Program-made: the position numbers and the translations under genes
Shown here: positions 9,306-17,289 of the stretch, piece after piece
How positions within the stretch are numbered: position 1 is the first letter of the stretch
Layout of the letters: every line of letters starts with the position of its first letter
DNA from: CAXBES01 sp963974915
GTDB lineage: Bacteria > Bacteroidota > Bacteroidia > Flavobacteriales > Flavobacteriaceae
Assembly: GCA_963974915.1 (NCBI GenBank)
Contig: CAXBES010000013.1
Coordinates: 50,936 to 114,935 of the forward strand
DNA length: 64,000 bases
Reading direction: 5' to 3'
Notes under the pieces: model-generated
Database searches by the model: none
Told to the model about the DNA's origin: nothing
What the model saw: the letters and a program-made list of their open reading frames with translations, nothing else

Positions 9306-9731
9306 ATGACGATCAACGAAATACAAGATGAATTAATTGATGAGTTTTCGATGTTCGATGACTGGATGCAGCGTTATGAATACATGATCGATCTTGGAAA
9401 ATCTCTTCCTATTATTGATCCCGCTTTGAAAACTGACGAGCGACTTATTAAAGGATGTCAGTCGAAGGTTTGGTTAAATGCCGATCTAAAGGATGATAAG
9501 GTTGTATTTACAGCAGACAGTGACGCGATCATTACCAAAGGTATAATCGCTATACTAATTCGGGTATTTTCAAATCAGAAACCTGAAGATATTATAAATG
9601 CGAATACCGACTTTATTGATAAGATCGGTTTAAAAGAACATCTTTCTCCAACCCGTGCTAACGGACTGGTTTCAATGATAAAACAACTTAAATTATATGC
9701 TGTGGCTTATCAGGCACAGTTAAAAAATTAA
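9306..9731 (+). CDS. sufE: Sulfur acceptor SufE
   Basis: A SufE protein of 141 residues, with the sulfur-accepting cysteine in LIKGCQSKVWL (Cys51) and the expected small mixed alpha/beta fold. It accepts persulfide sulfur from SufS and hands it to SufB. It begins 2 bp after the META lipoprotein stop and precedes the DUF59 gene by 4 bp, so the operon order is sufS-lipoprotein-sufE-DUF59. Confidence 0.95.
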   Translation: MTINEIQDELIDEFSMFDDWMQRYEYMIDLGKSLPIIDPALKTDERLIKGCQSKVWLNADLKDDKVVFTADSDAIITKGIIAILIRVFSNQKPEDIINANTDFIDKIGLKEHLSPTRANGLVSMIKQLKLYAVAYQAQLKN

Positions 9732-9735
9732 CGAA

Positions 9736-10062
9736 ATGGCAACTATTGAAATAGATACAACAGAACTAGGTGAAAAAATCGTAAAAGTCTTAAAAACCAT
9801 TTTTGATCCGGAAATCCCGGTGGATATTTATGAGCTGGGATTAATTTACGATGTGTTTGTAAATGAGGATTATGAGGTTAAAATACTTATGACCCTGACT
9901 ACTCCAAATTGCCCGGTAGCAGAAACGCTTCCTGTAGAAGTTGAAGATAAAGTAAAGACTTTAAAAATGGTAAAGGATGCAGAAGTTGAAATTACTTTCG
10001 ACCCGCCCTGGAGTCAGGATCTAATGAGCGATGAGGCAAAATTGGAATTAGGAATGTTGTAG
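9736..10062 (+). CDS. MIP18/DUF59 family Fe-S maturation factor (SufT/PaaD-like)
   Basis: The 108-residue protein is a single MIP18 (DUF59) domain: 'IFDPEIPVDIYELGLIYD' near residues 22-39, the cysteine motif TTPNCP (Cys59), and the 'DPPWSQDLMSDEAKLELG' tail typical of the family. Such proteins help mature Fe-S enzymes and are often the last gene of suf operons, where they are named SufT. It starts 4 bp after sufE and ends the operon; the next gene begins after more than 110 bp. Confidence 0.9.
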   Translation: MATIEIDTTELGEKIVKVLKTIFDPEIPVDIYELGLIYDVFVNEDYEVKILMTLTTPNCPVAETLPVEVEDKVKTLKMVKDAEVEITFDPPWSQDLMSDEAKLELGML

Positions 10063-10193
10063 CACAAATGTTTTTCTAATTATTTTACTACAAGAGGTTC
10101 AAAGCGGACTTACAGCAGTTTTTGTAGCAGTTTAAACACAAAAATTTGTGTAAATAGCTTTACTAAACTTGAATAGTGAAGAGGCAAAATTTC

Positions 10194-10706
10194 ATGACTT
10201 TGGAAAAAGAAATTATAAATAGAGTAGCGAATAGTAAACTAGTTACTTTCGATTTGGAAACACTGTATCCGGAAGGTAAACGTGTACAATTCGATATCTC
10301 CCCCTGGTTACTTGAGGGCATTGTTCTTAAGGAAAACGAATTCAGGAAACACGTAGAACAACACGATTGGAGTTCGTACAAAGATTGTTATGTTGCTCTC
10401 CATTGTACCACCGATGCTATAGTACCGGGATGGGCATATATTTTGCTATCGGTACAATTAGCTCCTCACGCTAAGAAAGTTATTGTGGGTGATCTGGAAA
10501 CCTTAGAATCCATAATTTTTGCAGAGATTATAACTGATCTAAATGTTGACGAATTTAAAAATAAGCCCGTTATCATTAAAGGTTGTGCACATAAACCAAT
10601 TCCTGCTTCGGCATTTACGCTATTGGCCAAAAAAATACAACCAATTGCAAGAAGTATTATGTATGGCGAGGCATGTTCATCGGTGCCACTTTATAAGAGA
10701 AAATAA
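10194..10706 (+). CDS. DUF2480 family protein
   Basis: I place the start at the ATG at 10194. A GTG at 10176 would add six residues that do not match the usual start of the family (MTLEKEIINRVANSKLVTFDLE). The ~170-residue product is a DUF2480 protein, found mainly in Bacteroidota and regularly located near suf genes. It has several cysteines (DCYVALHC, IKGCAHK, GEACSSVPL) that could bind metal or a cluster, but no function is established. There is no signal peptide. A 7/8 match to the -7 box (TAAACTTG, 10164-10171) suggests a separate promoter after the suf operon. Confidence 0.85.
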   Translation: MTLEKEIINRVANSKLVTFDLETLYPEGKRVQFDISPWLLEGIVLKENEFRKHVEQHDWSSYKDCYVALHCTTDAIVPGWAYILLSVQLAPHAKKVIVGDLETLESIIFAEIITDLNVDEFKNKPVIIKGCAHKPIPASAFTLLAKKIQPIARSIMYGEACSSVPLYKRK

Positions 10707-10790
10707 ACTCTTAATCGAAAAGCCACCTATTGTCTAAGTAACTTCTTACTTATTTGTTTCTGAAATGTACCATTGAACAAAAAGAACTTC

Positions 10791-10798
10791 TACTTTTG
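10791..10798 (+). promoter_or_regulatory. -7 box upstream of the DUF3078 gene
   Basis: TACTTTTG matches TAnnTTTG exactly and lies 23 bp before the start codon at 10822. A TTG at 10773-10775 leaves a 15-bp spacer, shorter than usual, so the -33 element is uncertain. Confidence 0.35.
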
Positions 10799-10821
10799 TA
10801 AAAACTTTTAAATTAAACCTT

Positions 10822-11760
10822 ATGAAAAAAGTATTCTTATCTATTTGTCTAGTATTTATTACGACATTATCCTTTGGACAAACGGAAGAAGAGTTAAAAG
10901 CACAAATAGGACCTAAGAAAGATTCTATTGCTGCAATTCAGGGAAGAGTAAATGCACTTAAAGCAAAAATTGACGCACTCCCCGGGTGGAAATATGGCGC
11001 CTTTGGTACTGTTGGGGCTAACATCTCTAAATTCAACAATTGGTATTCTCAAGGCTCTCCAAATGTTTCGTCCGGAAATATTGGAATTACAGCCAATGGT
11101 TTTGCAAACTTAAAGGAAGAGAAATATTTTTGGAGAAACGCATTGAGTGTTAATCTTTCATGGGTCAAATTTGATGATCAGGATGACCCAACCGATGATG
11201 ATTCTTTTCAGGAAGCTACAGATGTTTTCAATATCACCTCTCTCTACGGAAGAAATTTAACAAAAACGTTGGCAGCTTCTGCTTTGGCTGAATACCGAAC
11301 AACTATCTTGAACAACTTTAACGATCCAGGTTATTTGGATTTGGGAGTTGGGGCAACCTGGACACCAATTGAAAACCTGGTGGTAGTAGTTCACCCATTA
11401 AACTATAACTTTGTTTTTAGTAACACAGATGCAGTTTATGAATCTTCTTTAGGGGCAAAAATTTTAGTCGACTACACTAAAAGCTTCGGAAAATTAAATC
11501 TCAAATCAAATCTTTCAGCATTTCAAAGTTATGAGAGTTCAGATCTTTCAAACTGGACATGGATTAACAGTTTAGGATATACGGTTTGGAAGAACATAGG
11601 AGTTGGTTTTGAATTCGGATTAAGAGGAAACAAGCAAGAATCTCTTGCAGCCGCTATAGATGCAGCAACTGCGGCTATGAGCACCGAAGTTCCAACCTTC
11701 GATACTGTAGACAATAAAACACAGAGTTATTGGCTGTTTGGATTAAATTATAATTTCTAA
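10822..11760 (+). CDS. DUF3078 family exported protein
   Basis: A 312-residue protein with a clear Sec signal peptide ending in LSFGQ, then a short charged coiled segment (~20-52), then a beta-rich domain ending in the aromatic 'LFGLNYNF'. This terminal aromatic strand and the alternating pattern indicate an outer-membrane beta-barrel. The sequence matches the Bacteroidota DUF3078 family, whose function is unknown. It follows DUF2480 by 115 bp and is closed by a strong bidirectional terminator shared with hflX. Confidence 0.85.
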   Translation: MKKVFLSICLVFITTLSFGQTEEELKAQIGPKKDSIAAIQGRVNALKAKIDALPGWKYGAFGTVGANISKFNNWYSQGSPNVSSGNIGITANGFANLKEEKYFWRNALSVNLSWVKFDDQDDPTDDDSFQEATDVFNITSLYGRNLTKTLAASALAEYRTTILNNFNDPGYLDLGVGATWTPIENLVVVVHPLNYNFVFSNTDAVYESSLGAKILVDYTKSFGKLNLKSNLSAFQSYESSDLSNWTWINSLGYTVWKNIGVGFEFGLRGNKQESLAAAIDAATAAMSTEVPTFDTVDNKTQSYWLFGLNYNF

Positions 11761-11781
11761 ACAATAGAAAGTTACATAAAT

Positions 11782-11811
11782 AAAAAAGCCTCCATTATCG
11801 GAGGCTTTTTT
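11782..11811. terminator. Bidirectional terminator between the DUF3078 gene and hflX
   Basis: A 12-bp perfect stem (A6-GCCTCC with GGAGGC-T6) surrounds a six-base ATTATC loop. It has a T-run on both strands, so it can end both converging transcripts. The hflX stop codon (11810-11812) overlaps the right arm. Confidence 0.9.
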
Positions 11812-13018
11812 ATTCAACATATTCCTCAGGATACAGGAAATTGTTATATGGAAATCGAGATATATGAATCTCCCGCACCTTATCGTAGACTAATTTTCTA
11901 AACTCTTCAAAATTCTCTTTATTTAGAGCAGATATAAAGATCGCATCTCCGTTGGTTCTACTCATCCAAGTCTTACGCCAATCTTTTAAAGTGTTATGTG
12001 CTTCTGTTCTAACGGTAACCAGATCATCTTCATCTATGGTTTCAGCTTCATAAGCATCGATCTTATTAAAAACCATGATCGTAGGTTTATCGGCACTATC
12101 GATCTCGTCTAAGATCTTATTAACAGAAGCAATATGATCTTCAAACGAATTGTGAGATATATCTACTACATGTAAAAGCAAATCGGCTTCGCGCACTTCA
12201 TCTAATGTGCCTTTAAATGATTCTACAAGTTGTGTAGGTAGTTTTCGGATAAATCCAACCGTATCTGTTAATAAGAACGGTAAATTACCGATCACCACTT
12301 TTCTCACCGTGGTATCGAGAGTAGCAAACAATTTATTTTCTGCAAAGACGTCACTCTTACTAATTACATTCATTAAAGTCGATTTCCCAACATTGGTGTA
12401 CCCTACAAGGGCTACTCGCACTAGGGAGCCCCGATTGCCTCTCTGCACTTCCATTTGGCGGTCGATCTTAGCAAGCTTCTTCTTTAACAAAGCAATTCGG
12501 TCTCTTACGATACGACGGTCGGTTTCAATTTCTGTTTCACCGGGTCCGCGCATACCAATACCACCTCTTTGTCGTTCAAGGTGAGTCCACATACCTGCCA
12601 AACGCGGTAATAAATACTCGTATTGAGCTAATTCAACCTGAGTTCGAGCATAACTGGTTTGTGCACGTTGAGCAAAGATGTCCAGAATTAGATTGGTGCG
12701 ATCTATAATTTTACACTGAAGGATCTTTTCTATATTCTTTTGTTGGGCCGGAGACAATTCGTCATCAAAAATTGCGACTCCTACTTCATTGGCCTCAACA
12801 TATTCTCTTACTTCTTCCATCTTACCCGTACCAATAAACGTCTTTGGATTAGGCATTTCCATTTTCTGAACAAAACGCTTTAAGACCTCCCCACCGGCAG
12901 TATAAGCCAAAAACTCCAATTCATCCAGATACTCTTTAGATTTTTCATCATCTTGTAACTGAGTGATGAGTCCAATGAGTATTGTCTTTTCGTATTTTAT
13001 ATCTGTTTGTTCGAGCAT
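11810..13018 (-). CDS. hflX: Ribosome-associated GTPase HflX
   Basis: I start the gene at the ATG at 13018, giving 402 residues. An upstream ATG at 13051 would add a hydrophobic 11-residue tail absent from the family, and a promoter-like TACCTTTG box (13036-13043) falls inside that extension. The protein shows the HflX N-terminal domain with 'GTGKMEEV', the linker RGGIGMRGPGETE (151-163), the G1 loop GYTNVGKST (206-214), the G3 DTVGF and G4 NKID motifs. HflX binds the large ribosomal subunit and rescues stalled ribosomes. It diverges from the phosphodiesterase-like gene at 13097. Confidence 0.95.
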   Translation of the reverse strand: MLEQTDIKYEKTILIGLITQLQDDEKSKEYLDELEFLAYTAGGEVLKRFVQKMEMPNPKTFIGTGKMEEVREYVEANEVGVAIFDDELSPAQQKNIEKILQCKIIDRTNLILDIFAQRAQTSYARTQVELAQYEYLLPRLAGMWTHLERQRGGIGMRGPGETEIETDRRIVRDRIALLKKKLAKIDRQMEVQRGNRGSLVRVALVGYTNVGKSTLMNVISKSDVFAENKLFATLDTTVRKVVIGNLPFLLTDTVGFIRKLPTQLVESFKGTLDEVREADLLLHVVDISHNSFEDHIASVNKILDEIDSADKPTIMVFNKIDAYEAETIDEDDLVTVRTEAHNTLKDWRKTWMSRTNGDAIFISALNKENFEEFRKLVYDKVREIHISRFPYNNFLYPEEYVE

Positions 13019-13035
13019 AATCAAAATCAATGACA

Positions 13036-13043
13036 CAAAGGTA
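13036..13043 (-). promoter_or_regulatory. -7 box upstream of hflX
   Basis: On the minus strand this reads TACCTTTG, an exact TAnnTTTG match, 17 bp before the chosen hflX start codon. No good -33 TTG is visible at the expected distance. Confidence 0.4.
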
Positions 13044-13096
13044 CAAAACACATTGAAAGGGATTTTCGTAATTTAGAAGCAATTAACATACTAAGC

Positions 13097-14062
13097 ATGA
13101 CAAATTCTTCGGAAAAAGGGAAAAACCAATATACGATTGCTTTCTACAATCTTGAAAACTTATTCGATACTAAGGACGATCCTAAAACCATGGATGACGA
13201 TTTTACTGAAAAATCTGTTAGACAATGGGACGAAAAACGTTTCAGAAAGAAAATAAAAAAACTAGGCCGGATTATTTCAAACATAGGATATAAGGATATC
13301 CAACATCCCCCTGTAATACTAGGTGTTGCCGAAGTAGAGAACGAATTTGTAATGAGAGAGCTCGCCAGTTCTAAATTCTTAAAAGAAAAGAACTACGATT
13401 ACGTACATTTCGATTCCCCGGATGAACGTGGGATAGATACCGCCTTGCTATATCGGCCGGAGTATTTTAAGGTGATCTCAAAAGAAGCTATTTCTTTATA
13501 TGTCACAACTCCGCTAGGAAAGCGAGATTTTACAAGGGATATCTTATACGTTAAAGGGTCGCTCGAGGGTGAAGTGTTACACGTTCTGGTAAATCACTGG
13601 CCGTCCAGACGTGCAGGTGCCGAGGTTACTAACTATCGCCGGATGGTTGCTTCAAAAAAAAACCAGGAGATTTCTGCTAAAATTCGTTCCGAAGATCCAA
13701 ATGCACGCATTATAATTATGGGAGATTTTAATGACGACCCACATAGCGAGAGCGTTCAGGCATTGGTTTCAGAACAAATGTACAACCCAATGGAATTATT
13801 ACTAACCAGAAATGAAGGCAGTGTTACCTATAAAGGCAATTGGAACTTGTTTGATCAAATTATCCTATCGCAAAACTTTTTACGAATGCACGGGAATAAT
13901 TTTCGTTTTGAAACAGCGAAGATCTTTAATGCTACTAATTTAAAAGAGTATAAAGGAAGGCACAAAGGGAACCCTTTCAGAACCTTTGCCGGGAGAAAAT
14001 ATTTAGGTGGGATTAGCGATCATTTCCCAGTGTATAGTATCCTTTCAATACATTCGGATTAA
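13097..14062 (+). CDS. Endonuclease/exonuclease/phosphatase (DNase I-fold) family protein, cytoplasmic
   Basis: This 321-residue protein of the DNase I-like superfamily shows its metal and catalytic motifs in order: YNLENLFD near the N-terminus, EVENE, NHWPSRR, GDFNDDP and SDHFPVY at the end. It has no signal peptide. Members cleave phosphodiester or phosphomonoester bonds in nucleic acids, phosphoinositides or related substrates; the substrate here cannot be told. A clear paralogue with a signal peptide lies at 24199-25287, with matching DxRGID, NHWPSR and NLFDQ blocks, so one ancestral enzyme appears to serve two compartments. It diverges from hflX. Confidence 0.88.
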   Translation: MTNSSEKGKNQYTIAFYNLENLFDTKDDPKTMDDDFTEKSVRQWDEKRFRKKIKKLGRIISNIGYKDIQHPPVILGVAEVENEFVMRELASSKFLKEKNYDYVHFDSPDERGIDTALLYRPEYFKVISKEAISLYVTTPLGKRDFTRDILYVKGSLEGEVLHVLVNHWPSRRAGAEVTNYRRMVASKKNQEISAKIRSEDPNARIIIMGDFNDDPHSESVQALVSEQMYNPMELLLTRNEGSVTYKGNWNLFDQIILSQNFLRMHGNNFRFETAKIFNATNLKEYKGRHKGNPFRTFAGRKYLGGISDHFPVYSILSIHSD

Positions 14063-14185
14063 TGTTAACTTAACAAGTTATTAATCGGAAAATTCCTGCA
14101 TTACATCTAAAAAATAATTTAACTATTAGATAATCGTCTTTTTTGTATAATTTAGTGAATTCAATAATCACCAATTATACCTCAT

Positions 14186-16231
14186 ATGATGAAAAACTCA
14201 TCCTTCAATTATCAATTTGGGTACTATATACTTAAGCCCTTTCTTAACCGAAAAAATTCACTTTTTTACATAATCTTACTAATCTCTTTTGGCGCTTTTG
14301 CACAAGGTCCGGGATCCCTTTTCGTTGATGCGGGTCCCGATATTAACATTGACTGTGGGGCATCGGGAGGATGTACAGATATTACAGCGTCTTTTTTGGA
14401 GACTTTTGAAACGGCGAGCGCAGAATATACGGTTGCGTCAATTCCTTATAACCCTCCGTTCCCATTCAACGGTTTATCTAATTCGATCAACATATCAACC
14501 GATGACACATGGTCGCCTGTAGATACTTTACCGTATGATTTTTGTTTTTTCGGAGATGTTGAGACAGAATTTCAGGTAGGATCCAACGGAGTGATTCGTT
14601 TTGATGTGGATCCGGGTGATACCACCAACGGTTGGAGCTTTTCAGAAGACCTGCCAAATAACAGCAATCCTACTTTAGGTGAAGCGAATGTATTTACACC
14701 GGTTCATGACATTCACCCTTCTATCAACCCGGGTAATGAAATTGGGTATGAGGTTTTGGGAACTTTTCCCAATAGAGTACTTGTAGTTTCCTATTTCGAT
14801 GTCGCCATGTTCTCCAGTACCTGTAATAGTTTACTAGCAACTCACATGGCTGTTTTCTATGAATTCTCTAACGTAATAGAGATCTATATCCAAGATAAAC
14901 CTTCATGCCCAACCTGGAACAGTGGTAATGCTGCAGTTGGGATACAAAACGACGCTGGAGATGTTGCCTATGTACCACCGGGACGAAATACATCCGATTC
15001 GCCATGGACAACAACTAATGAAGCATGGAGATTTACTCCGGACGGAGTTGAAACTTATGTATTTGAATGGTTAGATTCTTCAGGTACTGTAATAGGTACT
15101 ACACCAACAATTAACGTATGCCCTGCAAATGGTAGCGAAGTTTTTACTGCCAGAGTTACATATACAAATACTTGTAACGGCGATGTGGTTGTTTTAACCG
15201 ACGACGTTTTAGTCACAGCATCTGCTTCCTTTGTTGTGGATCTTGGCGGGGATCAAATATTTTGTGATCAGGAATCATACGACATAACAGCTCAAGTTAC
15301 AGGAGGAAGTGGAACACCTACTTTTCTTTGGAATACGGGAGAAACTACTCAAACCATTACAGTAACCGAATCGGGAACTTATTCAGTGGATGTAGATATT
15401 GATGGATGTGTTCTTACCGAAAGTGTTGAGATAATTTTAGAAGACAGTCCAATAATTGAACTTGGTGATGATATCGAAACATGTTTTGAAGAGCCTATTG
15501 TACTTGATGCCACACCGTCTAACTTTAATGCGGGCGATGCCACATATGTTTGGAGTCTAGACGGAGTAGTAATTGCATCTGCAACAGGTCCGCTCCTTAA
15601 TGTTACCGAAGGTGGTTTATATAGTGTTGTAGTAACAGTATCCAATTGTTTTAGCGAGGATAGTATCAATATTTCTCCAAGAACAGATCTCGAAGTTGCT
15701 CTAGGAGATGATTTCAAATCATGCCCGGACGACGGACAGGTAATTACAGCTACTACCAGTGAAACCGATATTACGTATCAATGGCTATTAAATGGAGATG
15801 TTATTTCTGGTGAAACCGGAGATAGTATCATGGTAGAGTTACCTGCAAACAGTGTTGGTACACAAACTTACACCGTGATAATCACCAAAGGAGAATGTAC
15901 GGGAACAGACAGCATTGATGTGAGTCTATACAATGTTGGAAACTGTGTAATTTCTCAAGGTATTTCGCCAAATGGTGATGGACTAAACGATTGCCTTGAT
16001 CTTGAATTCCTGGTAGACAGGCAAGGAAGTTTTTCTCTTGAAGTGTTTAACAGATACGGTACTTCTGTTTATTCTGAATCTGACTACCTAAATCAGTGGT
16101 GCGGGCAGACTAATAATGGTGACGCTTTACCAACAGGTACCTATTTCTACGTGATGAAGTTTGAAACTCCAGACCCGGAATTCGGTTCGGTGAAAAACGG
16201 ATGGATATACATTAACAAAGAATCCAACTAG
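14186..16231 (+). CDS. Large secreted protein with T9SS type B sorting domain
   Basis: The 681-residue product has an N-terminal signal segment ending near FGAFAQ (the second Met could also be the start). A domain with DTLPYDFCFFG-like character and several Ig-like/PKD-type repeats follow, with recurring 'LGDD' and 'L.VTEGGLYSV' patterns. The last ~95 residues (ISPNGDGLND... EVFNRYG... LPTGTYFY... GWIYI) are the CHU_C or type B C-terminal domain that directs export by the type IX secretion system. Type B cargo of this kind usually needs a PorP/SprF-type partner, which is the next gene. It is probably surface-displayed or attached; no enzymatic domain is seen. Confidence 0.92.
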   Translation: MMKNSSFNYQFGYYILKPFLNRKNSLFYIILLISFGAFAQGPGSLFVDAGPDINIDCGASGGCTDITASFLETFETASAEYTVASIPYNPPFPFNGLSNSINISTDDTWSPVDTLPYDFCFFGDVETEFQVGSNGVIRFDVDPGDTTNGWSFSEDLPNNSNPTLGEANVFTPVHDIHPSINPGNEIGYEVLGTFPNRVLVVSYFDVAMFSSTCNSLLATHMAVFYEFSNVIEIYIQDKPSCPTWNSGNAAVGIQNDAGDVAYVPPGRNTSDSPWTTTNEAWRFTPDGVETYVFEWLDSSGTVIGTTPTINVCPANGSEVFTARVTYTNTCNGDVVVLTDDVLVTASASFVVDLGGDQIFCDQESYDITAQVTGGSGTPTFLWNTGETTQTITVTESGTYSVDVDIDGCVLTESVEIILEDSPIIELGDDIETCFEEPIVLDATPSNFNAGDATYVWSLDGVVIASATGPLLNVTEGGLYSVVVTVSNCFSEDSINISPRTDLEVALGDDFKSCPDDGQVITATTSETDITYQWLLNGDVISGETGDSIMVELPANSVGTQTYTVIITKGECTGTDSIDVSLYNVGNCVISQGISPNGDGLNDCLDLEFLVDRQGSFSLEVFNRYGTSVYSESDYLNQWCGQTNNGDALPTGTYFYVMKFETPDPEFGSVKNGWIYINKESN

Positions 16232-16346
16232 AATTAGTCAAATTTTATAACTAGCAAAAATCAAGAACGCGATGCCAGAAACAAACTACAGACAAGATAA
16301 GGATGTAACCGGCATTTCGTTTTCCTTCAAAAAAAATAATTATATA

Positions 16347-17264
16347 ATGATGAAACATATATATTTAGTAATTCTATTTCTTGGATTTACACTCACACAA
16401 GAGTTGGCGGCTCAACAGGACCCACAATATACACAGTACATGTACAATATGAATGTTGTTAACCCTGCATATGCCGGTTCAAAAGAAAGCCTGTCTATTA
16501 CAGCCTTATATAGAAATCAGTGGTCCGGATTCGATGACGCCCCGGTTACTTTTACCTTCTCGGCACACTCCCCGGTAGGTGAAAAAGTAGGATTAGGTTT
16601 GTCTGCTATTAAAGATGAGCTCGGTCCGGTTAGTGAAACGAATGTTTATGCCGATTTCTCTTACACCCTTCAATTAGGTGCAACTACAAATCTTGCACTA
16701 GGTGTTAAAGCAGGTGCAACGTTTCACGATGTAGGTCTTATAGACTTGCAACTTCAAGATCCAACAGATCCGTTTTTCTCACAAGATATCAATAATACAT
16801 ATCCAAATGTTGGAGCCGGAGCTTTTTTATATGGAGATAATTTCTATTTAGGTTTCTCCGTACCTAATTTATTGAACTCGGTTCACTTAGATGAGAATGG
16901 CATAAAATACGGCTCGGAAACAAACCACTATTTTGGTACAGCGGGATATGTATTTCAAGTATCCGATAATATGAAACTGAAGCCTTCGGTTATGGTGAAA
17001 TCTGCATTCGATGCTCCCTTATCGTTTGATGCAAACTTGAATGCTTTATTCTTTGAAAAATTCGAACTAGGAGCTTCCTATCGTTTAGATGATTCTTTTA
17101 GTGGCCTTGTTGGTTTCCAAATAGCGCCGTTCTTACGTGTTGGATATGCTTATGATAGCGTTACCTCAGAAATCAAATCGGTAGCAAATTCATCTCATGA
17201 GGTGATTCTTACTTTCGATCTATTCTTTAAGAAAAAGACCTTACGTTCACCTAGATACTTCTAA
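16347..17264 (+). CDS. PorP/SprF family type IX secretion-associated membrane protein
   Basis: I choose the ATG at 16347 (or 16350), which gives a normal signal peptide MMKHIYLVILFLGF...AAQ. The ATG at 16272 would put 25 charged residues in front of it. The ~305-residue mature protein begins DPQYTQYMYNMNVVNPAYAGS, the hallmark of the PorP/SprF family, and continues as a beta-barrel. In gliding flavobacteria SprF is needed for secretion of the adhesin SprB, and PorP-like proteins pair with type B cargo. Position directly after such a cargo gene and before an OmpA protein matches that cassette. Confidence 0.93.
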   Translation: MMKHIYLVILFLGFTLTQELAAQQDPQYTQYMYNMNVVNPAYAGSKESLSITALYRNQWSGFDDAPVTFTFSAHSPVGEKVGLGLSAIKDELGPVSETNVYADFSYTLQLGATTNLALGVKAGATFHDVGLIDLQLQDPTDPFFSQDINNTYPNVGAGAFLYGDNFYLGFSVPNLLNSVHLDENGIKYGSETNHYFGTAGYVFQVSDNMKLKPSVMVKSAFDAPLSFDANLNALFFEKFELGASYRLDDSFSGLVGFQIAPFLRVGYAYDSVTSEIKSVANSSHEVILTFDLFFKKKTLRSPRYF

Positions 17265-17289
17265 TTAATAAAATCTAATTTCATTCAAA

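Noticed and set aside
10088..10127. CTACAA/TTGTAG inverted repeat after the suf operon as a terminator
   Set aside because: Six pairs around a long loop and no T-run; too weak to call.
13019..13051. Longer N-terminus of HflX from an ATG at 13051
   Set aside because: The extension is not family-like and it contains the likely -7 box; the start at 13018 fits better.
16272..16346. Earlier ATG for the PorP/SprF gene at 16272
   Set aside because: It would place 25 charged residues before a clean signal peptide, so 16347 was chosen.
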